From Sulfuritalea sp. (lineage in GTDB: Bacteria; Pseudomonadota; Gammaproteobacteria; Burkholderiales; Rhodocyclaceae), in contig JAIPCS010000028.1 in NCBI GenBank assembly GCA_021738105.1, positions 1-21,441 on the forward strand: 21,441 bases of DNA. The letters run 5' to 3'. A program made the translations under genes and the position numbers. The notes beneath the pieces are model-generated. The model ran no database searches. It had not been told where the DNA came from and saw only the letters and a list, made by a program, of their open reading frames with translations. Below, in pieces: positions 11,742-19,215 of the stretch (positions are counted from its first letter, which is position 1; every line of letters starts with the position of its first letter).

Positions 11742-13022
11742 ATGTCCCTGCCCGCAAACACTCGTATCGCCATCATCGGCCTAGGCTACGTCGGCCTGCC
11801 CCTGGCAGTCGAATTCGGCAAGAAATTTCCGGTCGTCGGCTTCGACATCAAGCAGAGCCGCATCGAAGAACTCAAGGCCGGCCGCGACAGCACGCGCGAA
11901 ACCGAGCCCACCGAACTGGCTGAAGCCAAGCAGCTCAGCTTCACTGCTGATCCAGAACAACTGCGCGCCTGCCAGGTCTTCATCGTCACCGTGCCCACCC
12001 CGGTCGACAGCGCCCAGCGCCCCGATCTCACGCCCCTGATCAAGGCCTCGGAAACCGTCGGCAAGATCATGCCCAAGGGCGCCGTCGTCATCTATGAATC
12101 CACGGTCTATCCGGGCGCCACCGAAGAAGTCTGCGTTCCCCTGCTCGAAAAGCATTCCGGCCTCAGCTTCAATCGCGACTTCTTCGCCGGCTACAGCCCA
12201 GAGCGCATCAATCCCGGTGACAAGCATCACCGCCTGCCCAGCATCATCAAAGTTACTTCCGGCTCAACGCCGGAAATCGCCGACTTTGTCGACACCCTCT
12301 ACCGCAGCATCATCACCGCCGGCACGCATAAGGCCAGTTCGATCAAAGTGGCCGAGGCCGCCAAGGTGATCGAGAACACCCAGCGCGACCTCAATATCGC
12401 GCTGATGAACGAGTTGTCCCTGATCTTCCAGCGGCTGGGCATCGATACGCTAGAAGTCCTCGAAGCCGCCGGCAGCAAATGGAATTTCCTGCCCTTTCGT
12501 CCCGGCCTCGTCGGCGGCCATTGCATCGGCGTCGATCCCTACTACCTGACCCACAAGGCGCAAGAGATCGGTTATCACCCGGAAGTCATCCTCGCCGGTC
12601 GACGCATCAACGACAGCATGGCCAACCATGTCGCCGATGAAGTCGTCAAGCTCATGACCCGGCGCAAAATGCAGGTCGTCGATTCCAGAATCCTGGTGCT
12701 CGGCCTCACCTTCAAGGAAGGCTGTCCCGATTTGCGCAACACCAAGGTCATCGACGTCGTACGAGGGCTCATCAGCTATCACGCCCGGGTGGACATCTAC
12801 GATCCGTGGATCGACGTTGCCGAAGCCGAACACGAATACCGGGTCACGCCGCTCAAGGATCTGCCGCAAGCCAACACTTACGACGCAATCATTCTCACCG
12901 TGGCACATCCCGAATTCCTGCAAATGGGCGCGGCCGGTATTCATGCCTTGGGCAAGCCGGAGCACGTGCTCTACGACGTCAAGTCCCTGCTGGGCAAAAC
13001 GGAGTCAGACGGTCGCCTATGA
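11742..13022 (+). CDS. tviB: UDP-N-acetylhexosamine 6-dehydrogenase (TviB/WbpO type)
   Basis: This enzyme of the UDP-glucose/GDP-mannose dehydrogenase family oxidises C6 of UDP-GlcNAc or UDP-GalNAc with two NAD+ to give the uronic acid for capsule, O-antigen or exopolysaccharide. The product has 426 residues. The N-terminal Rossmann motif [18 protein letters not shown] is at 9-26, and VTVPTPVD and [12 protein letters not shown] follow. The segment [14 protein letters not shown] is characteristic of the TviB/WbpO branch rather than UDP-glucose dehydrogenases. The catalytic Cys is residue 261 in [12 protein letters not shown]; the C-terminal NAD/UDP domain contains [17 protein letters not shown]. 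The stop overlaps the next small ORF as ATGA, and a GT4 glycosyltransferase follows, so these probably form one surface-glycan unit. GlcNAc versus GalNAc preference cannot be told from sequence. Confidence 0.9.
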   Translation: MSLPANTRIAIIGLGYVGLPLAVEFGKKFPVVGFDIKQSRIEELKAGRDSTRETEPTELAEAKQLSFTADPEQLRACQVFIVTVPTPVDSAQRPDLTPLIKASETVGKIMPKGAVVIYESTVYPGATEEVCVPLLEKHSGLSFNRDFFAGYSPERINPGDKHHRLPSIIKVTSGSTPEIADFVDTLYRSIITAGTHKASSIKVAEAAKVIENTQRDLNIALMNELSLIFQRLGIDTLEVLEAAGSKWNFLPFRPGLVGGHCIGVDPYYLTHKAQEIGYHPEVILAGRRINDSMANHVADEVVKLMTRRKMQVVDSRILVLGLTFKEGCPDLRNTKVIDVVRGLISYHARVDIYDPWIDVAEAEHEYRVTPLKDLPQANTYDAIILTVAHPEFLQMGAAGIHALGKPEHVLYDVKSLLGKTESDGRL

Positions 13023-13150
13023 ACAGCGCGCCGCGCCGATTAGCGCCCGAAGTACCTACCCATGGCCCTTTGCGCCGTCTCACCATCGCCGACTTTTTGC
13101 TCTCTCCCGGAATCTCAGGCACGTTTCGGCAGCTTAAACTTGAGCGATGA
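13019..13150 (+). CDS. Small ORF (43 aa) coupled by ATGA overlaps to both neighbours
   Basis: This 43-codon frame starts with an ATG overlapping the dehydrogenase TGA (ATGA at 13019-13022). It ends in a TGA overlapping the ATG of the glycosyltransferase (ATGA at 13147-13150). It therefore fills the gap between the two genes exactly, with translation-coupling junctions on both sides, which is unlikely by chance for a non-coding gap. The peptide is basic, with [17 protein letters not shown] in the middle and no signal peptide or membrane helix. I do not recognise it. No good Shine-Dalgarno site precedes it, so it would depend on coupling. It may be a real small protein or simply a frame that lets ribosomes pass from the first gene to the third. 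Confidence 0.4.
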   Translation: MNSAPRRLAPEVPTHGPLRRLTIADFLLSPGISGTFRQLKLER

Positions 13151-14412
13151 AGCTGCTTCTTGTTCACCAGAACTTCCCCGCGCAATTTGGCCACATTGCA
13201 GCACATTTCGCGGCCGATCCCGGGCATCGGGTTATCGCCATCGGCGAGAGCCACAACATCAAACGAGCCATTGCCAGCCGGCAATTGCATCCCGGGATCG
13301 AGCTCCATTCCTACCCGGAGCCGCACGCCTCGAGCGGGGCAACCCATCGCTACCTGCTGCCTTACGAAGCCGCCGTTCGCCGGGGTCTGGAGACCGCATC
13401 CCTCGCTTCGCAAATCAAGGCCAGGGGATTCACACCCGATCTCATCGTCGCGCATCCCGGATGGGGCGAGGCCTTGTTCATGCGCGATGTATTTCCCGAG
13501 GCCCGGCTGGTGCTCTACGGCGAGTATTACTACCATGCCGCCGGAGCCGATGTCGGATTCGATCCCGAGTTTCCTTCGACGCCGGACGATGCGTTTCGCA
13601 TCCGGATGAAAAACACCACGCAGTGGATGAGCATGCAGCATGCCGATCTTCTGCTGACGCCGACGAACTGGCAGAAAAGCCGTTTCCCCGAGCTGATCCA
13701 GCCACGCATGCGGGTCGTGCACGACGGTATCGATACCCGTCGCGCGGCGCCCGATTCATCGGCCGGCATTTCCTTGCGTGCGGCCGGCATTTCGCTGGGT
13801 GCCGACGACGAAATCGTCACCTATGTCGCGCGCAATCTGGAGCCCTATCGTGGCTTCCACATCTTCTTGCGCTCATTACCGGCCCTGCTCAAGCGACGGC
13901 CAAAGGCGAGGGTGCTGATCGTCGGCGGTGATCAGGTCAGCTACGGCAGCAAGCCCGCCGATGGGAGAACCTGGCGCAGAGTGGTGCTCGACGAAGTGGG
14001 CGGCCAGCTGGACAGCAGCCGTGTTCATTTTCTCGGTCGCGTCGCCTATGCCGACTACCTGCGCCTGCTTCAGATATCCACGGTTCATGTCTATCTGACC
14101 TATCCGTTTGTGCTGTCCTGGTCACTGCTGGAAGCCATGTCCGCCGGGTGCATGGTGATCGGTTCCAGAACTGCACCGGTGGAAGAAGTCATCCGGCATG
14201 GCGAGAACGGATGGCTGGTCGACTTCTTCGATCATCAGGCCCTTGCCGAAAAGCTGGCCGAAGCCATCGAGCAGCGTGATCAGTTGGCACCTGTCCGCGC
14301 CGCGGCACGAAAAACGGTGGTTGATGGCTATGACCTTCAGACCCGTTGCCTGCCTCGGCAAGTGGCGCTCCTGCAAGCCGTTCTCGGGCCGGGCGGTGCC
14401 GGCCCCGCCTGA
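13147..14412 (+). CDS. Glycosyltransferase family 4 protein
   Basis: This is a retaining GT-B glycosyltransferase of 421 residues, probably cytoplasmic at the inner membrane, transferring a sugar from a nucleotide donor to a surface glycan. It starts with [16 protein letters not shown], typical for this GT4 branch, whose N-terminal half shows YGEYYYHAAGADVGFDPEFP and DLLLTPTNWQKSRFPE. The C-terminal donor domain contains DGIDT, YVARNLEPYRGFHIFLRSLP, VHFLGRV and LLEAMSAGCMVIGS, which holds part of the EX7E donor-site motif. A short near-duplication of AGISL (DNA near 13759-13800) forms an expanded loop between the two halves. The start is fixed by homology and by ATGA coupling to the upstream mini-ORF. 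It converges on the type I secretion genes with only 10 bp between stops. Donor and acceptor are unknown. Confidence 0.92.
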   Translation: MKLLLVHQNFPAQFGHIAAHFAADPGHRVIAIGESHNIKRAIASRQLHPGIELHSYPEPHASSGATHRYLLPYEAAVRRGLETASLASQIKARGFTPDLIVAHPGWGEALFMRDVFPEARLVLYGEYYYHAAGADVGFDPEFPSTPDDAFRIRMKNTTQWMSMQHADLLLTPTNWQKSRFPELIQPRMRVVHDGIDTRRAAPDSSAGISLRAAGISLGADDEIVTYVARNLEPYRGFHIFLRSLPALLKRRPKARVLIVGGDQVSYGSKPADGRTWRRVVLDEVGGQLDSSRVHFLGRVAYADYLRLLQISTVHVYLTYPFVLSWSLLEAMSAGCMVIGSRTAPVEEVIRHGENGWLVDFFDHQALAEKLAEAIEQRDQLAPVRAAARKTVVDGYDLQTRCLPRQVALLQAVLGPGGAGPA

Positions 14413-14422
14413 TCACCGCGGA

Positions 14423-15757
14423 TCAACTCTCCCGCATTGATTTCCGGACGCCGCCGATGAGCGGGTCCAGCCACATTTCCAGCGGCGTCCGCTCACGGGT
14501 CCGGATATAAGTCGCAACCGGCATGCCCGGCTTGATCTCGAAGTTCAGCGGCACCTCCGGCGTGAACTCGATGCGTATCGTGAAGAACTTGATCTTTGGA
14601 TCGGCCGGGTCGGAATTCAGATCCGAAGACACCATCGATACCTTGCCGTGAATCATCGGCGTTACGCGCCGGTTCAGGCCGCTGAACTCAACCCTGACGT
14701 CCTGTCCGGCGTGTACCTCGTCGACATCTGCCGGGCTGATGCGGGCCTCGGCGATCATTTCCGATTTCTCGGGCGTGATTTCAAGAATGGTTTCACGCGG
14801 GGCGACCACGCCGCCCTCGGTATGCACTCGCACGGCATTGATAATGCCGGCAGCGGGCGCGGCGAGGATACGTTTCTTGAGGCTCTCGCGGAAAGGTAGC
14901 TGGCGCTCCTGCAGATTCAGGATGCGCGTTTGCGTCTCCACCATGTCACGTGAATTTTCGGCGTAGCGGTTGGTCGTGATCTGACTCAGGCGCAACTGGA
15001 TGTCGGCCAGTTTCTGCTTGGCTTGCGAGCGCAGCGCCTCGTACTCAAATTTCTTTTCCTCTTTCTCCGACACCGAGCGGCGCACATCCAGCATGCGCGC
15101 CGGCGCGATGAATTTTTTCTCGACCAGCCCGTCGTAAGACTTCTCCTGCTCACGCAAATAGCCCAGTGAAGCTTCGGCCGCGACCAGTTGCTTGCCGAGA
15201 TTTTCTATCTCGGTTTCGGTCTGCTGTCGCTGCTCGTTCATTTTCGCCACTTGCTGATGTATCAGAGCATTTCGCGCACGAAAGTGGCTTTCCTCGCGCT
15301 GCAGGATGCGCTGCACGCTGGGATTGCTTTTGCGTGCAAGCAGCGACTCGGGAAAGTTGATTCGGGGAGAGCCGTCTATTTCCGCCTGTAGCCGGGCCAG
15401 CTTGGCCAGTTCAGCATCGAGTTGATCGCTGACGATCGACAGCGACGCACTCGCTTCGGTATCCTCAAGCTCGACCAGCGCCTGCCCGGCGACGACATGT
15501 TGGCCGTCCTTGACCAGAATCCGGCGCACGATGCCGCCTTCCAGGTGCTGTACCAGTTGGGTATTGGCCTCGACCTTGGTCACGCCCTGCGCAATGACGG
15601 CGCCGCTCAAGGAAGCCAGTACCGACCACAGACCGCCAATGCCGAAAGTTATCGTCAGCCCAACGACAGCGATTCGCACCGAACGTTTCAGTTCACGCTC
15701 GGTGTCGCTGCGCGACAAGGTCTGAACGTGATCGGGCTGGTCTGGAAGAGTGCTCAT
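14423..15757 (-). CDS. Type I secretion membrane-fusion protein, HlyD/PrtE family
   Basis: This periplasmic adaptor links the inner-membrane ABC exporter to a TolC-like outer-membrane duct. The product has 444 residues. A single membrane helix at ~29-52 (IAVVGLTITFGIGGLWSVLASL) follows a short cytoplasmic tail. A lipoyl half-motif (VQHLEGGIVRRILVKDGQHV) is typical, then long coiled-coil helices at ~95-290 (for example FRARNALIHQQVAKMNEQRQQTETEIENLG), then a beta-barrel region (GGVVAPRETILEI, PGMPVATYIRTRERTPLEMWLDPL) near the C-terminus. It begins 6 bp after the ABC gene stop in the same direction, so the two form one operon. No outer-membrane TolC homologue is in the window and one must be supplied from elsewhere. 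The closest named types are PrtE/AprE/LapC-like adaptors; which one cannot be told here. Confidence 0.93.
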   Translation of the reverse strand: MSTLPDQPDHVQTLSRSDTERELKRSVRIAVVGLTITFGIGGLWSVLASLSGAVIAQGVTKVEANTQLVQHLEGGIVRRILVKDGQHVVAGQALVELEDTEASASLSIVSDQLDAELAKLARLQAEIDGSPRINFPESLLARKSNPSVQRILQREESHFRARNALIHQQVAKMNEQRQQTETEIENLGKQLVAAEASLGYLREQEKSYDGLVEKKFIAPARMLDVRRSVSEKEEKKFEYEALRSQAKQKLADIQLRLSQITTNRYAENSRDMVETQTRILNLQERQLPFRESLKKRILAAPAAGIINAVRVHTEGGVVAPRETILEITPEKSEMIAEARISPADVDEVHAGQDVRVEFSGLNRRVTPMIHGKVSMVSSDLNSDPADPKIKFFTIRIEFTPEVPLNFEIKPGMPVATYIRTRERTPLEMWLDPLIGGVRKSMRES

Positions 15758-15763
15758 GCGGGA

Positions 15764-17494
15764 TCAGCCGGTAGCGGCATTGGGTGAAGATTTCGGATCA
15801 GCCAGGCGTATCGCGCCCGCCGCCGGGTTCGACACAGGCTGGGCCTGCCGCGCCAGCAGCTTGCCGGCGCCATCCTGCAGCAGCAGCAGCCGGTCCATGC
15901 GATCCACGATCGCCGGCGTATGCGAAATCACGATCAGGGTTGTTTCCCGCTGCTCGCGGATTTCGTTCAGCAGTTTGAGCAATTGCTCCTTGCCGCTCTG
16001 GTCCAGATTGGCATCGGGCTCGTCCAGCACCACCAGCTTTGGTGAGCCGAACAAGGCGCGCGCCAGTCCCACCAGTTGCCGCTGGCCACCCGACAGATTC
16101 AGGCCGCCCTCGGTCAGCCGCGCCTGAAAGCCCTCCGGAAAACGTGCCACCAGCGGCGCCAGCCCCACCAGTTCGGTCACCCGCGTGATCTCCTCCGAAT
16201 GCTCGGCCGGGTCCTGCATGCGTGCGATGTTCTGTGCCAGCGTGCCGGCGAACAACTCCACATCCTGCGGCAGATAACCCAGCTGCTTGCCCAGCGCGCT
16301 GCGTTCGTAATGATTCACATCGTAGTTGTCGAGCCGGACCTTGCCCTGTATTGGCGGCAGCAGGCCCAGCAGAATCCGGGCCAGGGTCGATTTCCCCGAA
16401 CCGCTGGCGCCTACCAGTCCCAGCGCCTGCCCCGGTTCCAGCCGGATCGACACGCCGGAAAACAGCATCGCGTTGGGGCCGAAACCGAAGCTGACGTGTT
16501 CGGCCTCGATCGCGCCGACAATTTCCGGCAGGGCCACGTCGGAGGCCTTGTCGCCCGCCGTCGCGTTCTTGATCAGCAGCGTTTCCAGGCGCTCATAGGC
16601 GTTGCGCGCCTCGATGAATGTCTTCCAGCCCGAAATCATGGTTTCCACCGGGCCGATCGCCCGCGCCACGATGATCGTGGCGGCGATCATGATGCCCGGC
16701 GACATGTTTTCACTAATCACCAGCCAGGCACCGACGCCCAGCATCGCCACCTGGATCAGGGTGCGGGTGGCCTTGGTCGCCGAGACAATCGTATGCGATC
16801 GATCCTGGGCATATTTCAATTGCCCCAGCGCCTTGCCGGCCAGGCCCTCCCAGATCGCCAGCATGGTCGGCTTCATTCCCAGCGCGTGCACGATTTCCGC
16901 ATTGCGCACCGAGGTCAATGCCATCTGCTGAGCCTGGGCCGCCGCGATGTTGGCGCGGGTAAACAGCGGAAAGCTCACCCGTTCGTCGATCAGCGCCAGC
17001 ACCATCAGTACGGCAATGCCAATCAGCGTCACGACGCCCAGCACCCAGGAAATGGCAAAGATCAGCGCCGTGAACGCCGGCGCCCAGGGCGAATCAAAAA
17101 TCGAGAGCAGATGCGGGCTGGAGATGTAATTGCGCAGTACCGACACGTCCCGCATCAGTTCGGCGCCACGCCCCGACTGCGCCTGCAACTGGAAGTCATG
17201 CACGCGGTTGAGCACCCTGGGCCCCATGTCCTGTTCCAGCACATAACCGGCGCGGGCCAGCAATCGCGAGCGGATCAGATCAAAAAAGCTCTGCGCCGCC
17301 ACCATGGTGACCGTGATCAGGGTCAGCATGCCCAGCGTCGCCATGTTGCCGCTGCCCAGCACCCGGTCGAACACCTGCATCATGTAGATGGGTGTTGTCA
17401 GCAGGAAGAAGTTGATGAAGAAGCTCAGAAACCAGGCGAAACCCAGCCAGCGCTTGATGGGGGCGAGCAGCAGGAATTTGGGCAGGGGCGTCAT
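15764..17494 (-). CDS. Type I secretion permease/ATPase, PrtD/AprD family
   Basis: This ABC exporter drives unfolded substrates from the cytoplasm through the HlyD/TolC channel. The product has 576 residues, close to PrtD (~575). It has six hydrophobic segments in the N-terminal ~300 residues (for example FAWFLSFFINFFLLTTPIYM and LLSIFDSPWAPAFTALIFAI). The nucleotide-binding domain follows: Walker A GASGSGKST with Lys368, Q-loop LPQDVELF, signature LSGGQ at 467-471, Walker B LVVLDEP with Asp491/Glu492, and switch His525 in IVISHTP. There is no N-terminal C39 peptidase or CLD domain, matching PrtD-type exporters that handle RTX proteins with an uncleaved C-terminal signal. It precedes the adaptor gene. 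An RTX protein gene about 1.7 kb away (divergent) is the probable substrate. Confidence 0.94.
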   Translation of the reverse strand: MTPLPKFLLLAPIKRWLGFAWFLSFFINFFLLTTPIYMMQVFDRVLGSGNMATLGMLTLITVTMVAAQSFFDLIRSRLLARAGYVLEQDMGPRVLNRVHDFQLQAQSGRGAELMRDVSVLRNYISSPHLLSIFDSPWAPAFTALIFAISWVLGVVTLIGIAVLMVLALIDERVSFPLFTRANIAAAQAQQMALTSVRNAEIVHALGMKPTMLAIWEGLAGKALGQLKYAQDRSHTIVSATKATRTLIQVAMLGVGAWLVISENMSPGIMIAATIIVARAIGPVETMISGWKTFIEARNAYERLETLLIKNATAGDKASDVALPEIVGAIEAEHVSFGFGPNAMLFSGVSIRLEPGQALGLVGASGSGKSTLARILLGLLPPIQGKVRLDNYDVNHYERSALGKQLGYLPQDVELFAGTLAQNIARMQDPAEHSEEITRVTELVGLAPLVARFPEGFQARLTEGGLNLSGGQRQLVGLARALFGSPKLVVLDEPDANLDQSGKEQLLKLLNEIREQRETTLIVISHTPAIVDRMDRLLLLQDGAGKLLARQAQPVSNPAAGAIRLADPKSSPNAATG

Positions 17495-17578
17495 CGGAGA
17501 TTGGCAGGCAGGCGCGATCGTGGCAGTTTCATCGGGACTCGGTTCAAAGCAACAGCGTTAGTCGAACAGTGAAAGCCG

Positions 17579-17998
17579 CTACTTGCCGGCCTCGAGTGTT
17601 TTCAGGTGTCCGTGCTTGCCATAGCTGAGCAAGAGCCCGTCGGCGGTAATCAGCGTCGAGCCAAAGTGGCGCGCCGTGGCCGCGATCATGCGATTAGCCG
17701 GATCGGAATGCAGGGCACCGGGCAGTCGTGTACTGGCAACGGCTATTTCCGGGGAGAGGGATTCCATACGGCTTCCCGGTAAGGCCGATGCCGCCCGCAC
17801 CCATTCGCCGACATCGCGGTCAAGCACAAGTCGGCCCTTGGCTACCAGCATGGCTACCTCCCACGCGGAAATCACTGAAACCAGCACAGACTCCTCTGCC
17901 AGCGAGCCCTGGATAGCCTTCCGCGCCTTCGGCCCGAGTCGAGCGCTGCCATTCAGCAGCCATACCCAGGCGTGGGTATCCAGCAATACCAGGCTCAC
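17579..17998 (-). CDS. VapC-family PIN-domain toxin
   Basis: PIN-domain ribonucleases of type II toxin-antitoxin pairs usually cut tRNA or rRNA. I place the start at GTG 17998, which overlaps the antitoxin stop as GTGA and directly precedes SLVLLDTHAWVW; an in-frame ATG at 18013 would add five residues. The product has 139 residues. The PIN acidic residues are in place: Asp7 (LLDTHAW), Glu47 (SAWEVAML), Asp99 (HSDPANRMIAATA) and Asp120 (LITADGLLL). The short AWEVAML and DPANRMIAATA blocks are typical of the subgroup paired with Phd/YefM antitoxins. It is 84 bp upstream of the type I exporter gene on the same strand, so read-through into the exporter is possible. Confidence 0.93.
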   Translation of the reverse strand: MSLVLLDTHAWVWLLNGSARLGPKARKAIQGSLAEESVLVSVISAWEVAMLVAKGRLVLDRDVGEWVRAASALPGSRMESLSPEIAVASTRLPGALHSDPANRMIAATARHFGSTLITADGLLLSYGKHGHLKTLEAGK

Positions 17999-18225
17999 CT
18001 GGACGCATCCCATTCCGTGTCGATCGGGGCGATGAGATCCGTCTCATCCACAACGCTTCCAGCCAGGGCACCGAACAATTGGGTGTCCGGCGGCATCGGC
18101 ACCAGCCGTGCGACCGGTTTTCCGCGCTTGGTAATTACCAGCGATTCACGATGCGCGGCAACATCGTCAAGAAGTTGCAGACACTTCGCCTTGAAATCAC
18201 CTGCACCAATCGTGGTTTCCATCAT
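17995..18225 (-). CDS. Phd/YefM-family antitoxin
   Basis: This DNA-binding antitoxin neutralises the adjacent PIN toxin and represses the shared promoter. The product has 76 residues from ATG 18225 (a second ATG follows at 18222); AGGA lies five bases upstream. Its N-terminal fold shows TTIGAGDFKAKCLQLLDDV and ESLVITKRGKPVARLVPM, the standard Phd/YefM pattern with the ITKRGKPVA strand. The C-terminal part (LFGALAGSVVDETDLIAPID) is the toxin-binding tail. Its TGA overlaps the toxin GTG, giving coupled translation. A longer open frame upstream to 18378 is non-coding; it crosses the promoter and palindrome. Confidence 0.92.
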   Translation of the reverse strand: MMETTIGAGDFKAKCLQLLDDVAAHRESLVITKRGKPVARLVPMPPDTQLFGALAGSVVDETDLIAPIDTEWDASR

Positions 18226-18233
18226 GGAAGTCC

Positions 18234-18256
18234 TATGGTCATCGTTCGTGACCATA
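18234..18256 (-). promoter_or_regulatory. Palindromic operator of the toxin-antitoxin pair
   Basis: Perfect 8-bp inverted arms TATGGTCA and TGACCATA are separated by 7 bases. The site begins 9 bp before the antitoxin ATG and touches the -10 hexamer. Its position matches an autorepressor site of Phd/YefM antitoxins, which bind such palindromes. Confidence 0.6.
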
Positions 18257-18261
18257 TTATA
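18256..18261 (-). promoter_or_regulatory. -10 element of the toxin-antitoxin promoter
   Basis: On the minus strand this is TATAAT, a full consensus -10. No good -35 hexamer is seen at 16-18 bp upstream. A start a few bases inside the palindrome would give a 5' leader of roughly 25 nt. Confidence 0.5.
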
Positions 18262-18528
18262 GCTTGCCATCCATTTAATCCCGAATCCTGTTGTAAGAAT
18301 CCGTGGCGCCCGGTCCGGTCTAAAAGTCGGCGCTGGCAGGACGGCAATACCGGCCAAAAAGGCAGCCAGGGCGGCCATTCCAGGGAAGCCTTCCGCGCTT
18401 GAGAAAAGATGGCTTGCCGCTTCGCGATTGATACAAAATATTTATGGCGATGTTGCCAAAATCCTCTGCCCTTAGGAATAGACTCTTCGGTGCAGGGACG
18501 GAGCTATTCGTTTGAAAGTTAAAATAAA

Positions 18529-18767
18529 ACCTGATTAGCAATGAACGTCAGCCACACTCAAAGGAACGTCACATTTTCGTTCCCTTCGGTTCGTCATTCC
18601 GGCGAAAGCCGGAATCCAGCAGGTTTTCGATCGCCTGTTCTGGATTCCGGCTTTGCCACCACGCGCAGCGGAAACCAAGCCATGCAGAGCCGCCGGAATG
18701 ACAAGCTGACGTTCATTGCTGATCAGGAAAATTGTTTCAATGACAGACTGGAATTGCCAAAAATGCT
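18529..18767. repeat. Tandem intergenic repeat unit, copy 1 (with TIR element)
   Basis: This 239-bp unit holds a 198-bp element (18530-18727) with 23-bp terminal inverted repeats (18530-18552 and 18705-18727) differing at one base; both ends contain AGCAATGAACGTCAGC read inward. Inside lie the hairpin ATTCCGGCGAAAGCCGGAAT (18596-18615) and inverted GGAATCCAG/CTGGATTCC, typical of dRS3-like ATTCC...GGAAT intergenic repeats. The 41-bp linker 18728-18768 follows. Frames through it read VRHSGESRNPAGFRSPVLDSG, a well-known false translation of such repeats, so no protein is called. From 18262 to 18528 nothing is recognisable. Confidence 0.85.
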
Positions 18768-19007
18768 ACCTGACTAGCAATGAACATCAGCCACACTCAA
18801 AGGAACGTCACATTTTCGCCCCCTCCGGTTCGTCATTCCGGGCATGACCCGGAATCCAGCAGGCTTTCGGTCGCCCGTTCTGGAGTCCGGCTTTGCCACC
18901 ACGCGCAGCGGAAACCAAGGCATGCAGAGCCGCCGGAATGACAAGCTGACGTTCATTGCTGATCAGGAAAATTGTTTCAATGACAGTCTGGAATTTCAGC
19001 AAATGTT
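18768..19007. repeat. Tandem intergenic repeat unit, copy 2
   Basis: This second direct copy of the preceding unit has period 239-240 bp and roughly nine in ten bases identical by eye until similarity fades after ~18995. Its element spans 18769-18967; the left terminal repeat has three mismatches to the right one (18945-18967). The inner hairpin has changed to ATTCCGGG-CATGA-CCCGGAAT (18835-18855): stem pairing is kept though bases differ. From here to the RTX gene (19008-19215) only a hairpin is seen. Confidence 0.85.
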
Positions 19008-19152
19008 AATCTACTATTTCGATTGTGAGATGAGCGTTTCAGGCATGACAAATACCTTGTTTGAGCCAATTTTATTGGCGGCGTGGCAGGGTATTTTTGA
19101 GCAGAATTGTGCGACTGAAAACCAGTGCATCAGGTTATTATTTTGAAATCAG

Positions 19153-19190
19153 AAAGCGGAGTTTTCAGCACTCCGCTTTGCGTATTTTTT
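19153..19190 (+). terminator. Terminator-like hairpin in the RTX gene leader
   Basis: A perfect 10-bp stem AAAGCGGAGT/ACTCCGCTTT (19153-19162 and 19170-19179) with a 7-base loop is followed, after GCGTA, by six Ts (19185-19190). It lies only 26 bp before the RTX start codon, with no gene ending upstream. It could insulate the gene, attenuate it or stabilise the mRNA 5' end. Confidence 0.55.
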
Positions 19191-19215
19191 GAATTTTCCT
19201 TCGGGAGCTTCGATC

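Noticed and set aside
16076..17572. Plus-strand open frame of 498 codons opposite the ABC exporter
   Set aside because: Its product is His/Gln/Arg-rich with no motif, while the opposite strand encodes an intact ABC transporter with all motifs.
18320..18541. Minus-strand open frame of 73 codons between the antitoxin and the repeats
   Set aside because: No ribosome site, no motif and a composition like non-coding DNA.
18541..18777. Open frame of 78 codons with VRHSGESRNP and FRSPVLDSG
   Set aside because: These peptides are the usual false translation of ATTCC...GGAAT intergenic repeats; the frame follows the repeat unit and not a gene.
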